From Silicimonas sp. (GTDB lineage Bacteria > Pseudomonadota > Alphaproteobacteria > Rhodobacterales > Rhodobacteraceae), in contig JAJEAC010000162.1 in NCBI GenBank assembly GCA_022824315.1, forward strand, positions 1-36,392: DNA of 36,392 bases, given 5' to 3'. Positions within the stretch are counted from its first letter, which is position 1, and every line of letters begins with the position of its first letter. Shown here piece by piece: positions 36,245 to 36,392 of this stretch. The position numbers were made by a program, and so were the translations under genes. The notes beneath the pieces were generated by a model. The model was given only the letters and a program-made list of their open reading frames with translations. It was not told where the DNA came from and made no database searches.

Positions 36245-36392
36245 TCACAGAACGCACCAAGGCATCACCGGGTGGATGCGGGACAGGCGCTGGATGCCTG
36301 CCATGAATGTGCTGATGGCTCCGTGCATCTGGACCGGCTTCCTTGGAGGAACGGGGACGATCCGGGCCGGCGCATTGCGGCCCGGATCGGGC
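36245..36392 (-). CDS. Possible C-terminal end of a gene entering from the right edge
   Basis: A minus-strand frame is open from the right edge to a stop at 36245-36247 and reads PARIVPVPPRKPVQMHGAIS, then TFMAGIQRLSRIHPVMPWCV. The composition is protein-like but no family is recognised, and it spans a strong hairpin, so it may be spurious. Confidence 0.25.
   Translation of the reverse strand, partial: PDPGRNAPARIVPVPPRKPVQMHGAISTFMAGIQRLSRIHPVMPWCVL
36359..36388. terminator. Strong perfect hairpin at the right edge
   Basis: GATCCGGGCCG (36359-36369), 8-nt loop GCGCATTG, CGGCCCGGATC (36378-36388). The 11-bp perfect GC-rich stem is typical of a terminator stem; a T-run, if any, would be outside the window on the plus strand. 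Confidence 0.45.

Overview
The window is GC-rich DNA from an alphaproteobacterium, most likely a member of the Rhodobacterales. The core genes (carB, aspS, glmM, a ygfZ-type protein, an enolase-superfamily dehydratase with a class-III aminotransferase, DUF3726, a roseobacter-type M19 dipeptidase) and their arrangement fit that group. This placement is inference from gene content; no rRNA is present.

Positions 1 to about 14,345 are an accessory region. It holds small membrane proteins, a frameshifted large TPR gene, a TbpB-like lipoprotein, two NYN-domain proteins (one with a LOTUS/OST-HTH domain), two CxC...CxxC zinc-ribbon proteins, two copies of a gene pair with a DUF6429 member, a ribbon-helix-helix protein, a degenerate tRNA-Gly and two tandem tyrosine recombinases. 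Four families occur twice, and the order DUF6429 / partner / zinc ribbon is the same in both copies. Several members carry single-base frameshifts or internal deletions. The right border is sharp: at about 14,345 the sequence enters the middle of an enolase-superfamily gene whose 5' half is absent.

Positions 14,345-18,849 are a catabolic locus. It contains the truncated enolase, an intact mandelate racemase/muconate lactonizing family enzyme (possibly cis-3-hydroxyproline dehydratase), an FAD oxidoreductase and a TTG-started class-III aminotransferase. The oxidoreductase is flanked by two diverged direct copies of about 150 bp, covering the 3' end of the enolase gene plus the start of the aminotransferase. 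It therefore appears to have been inserted, or kept after a duplication.

Positions 19,066-21,521 hold an ECF sigma factor translationally coupled to a membrane-anchored VWA/YfbK-type protein that looks like an anti-sigma or envelope sensor. On the minus strand at 25,198-21,916 lies an overlapping three-gene operon: an M19 dipeptidase homologue lacking some usual metal ligands, a 559-aa protein I do not recognise, and a DUF3726 protein.

Positions 25,680-34,860 are core housekeeping: ygfZ, a TIGR04283-like glycosyltransferase, glmM, a GNAT acetyltransferase, aspS, and divergent carB. Right of carB is a second accessory patch: a decayed MmeI-type (type IIL restriction-modification) N-terminal fragment overlapping the end of an intact FitAB/VapBC-like toxin-antitoxin pair, then the 3' end of a possible gene and a strong hairpin at the right edge.
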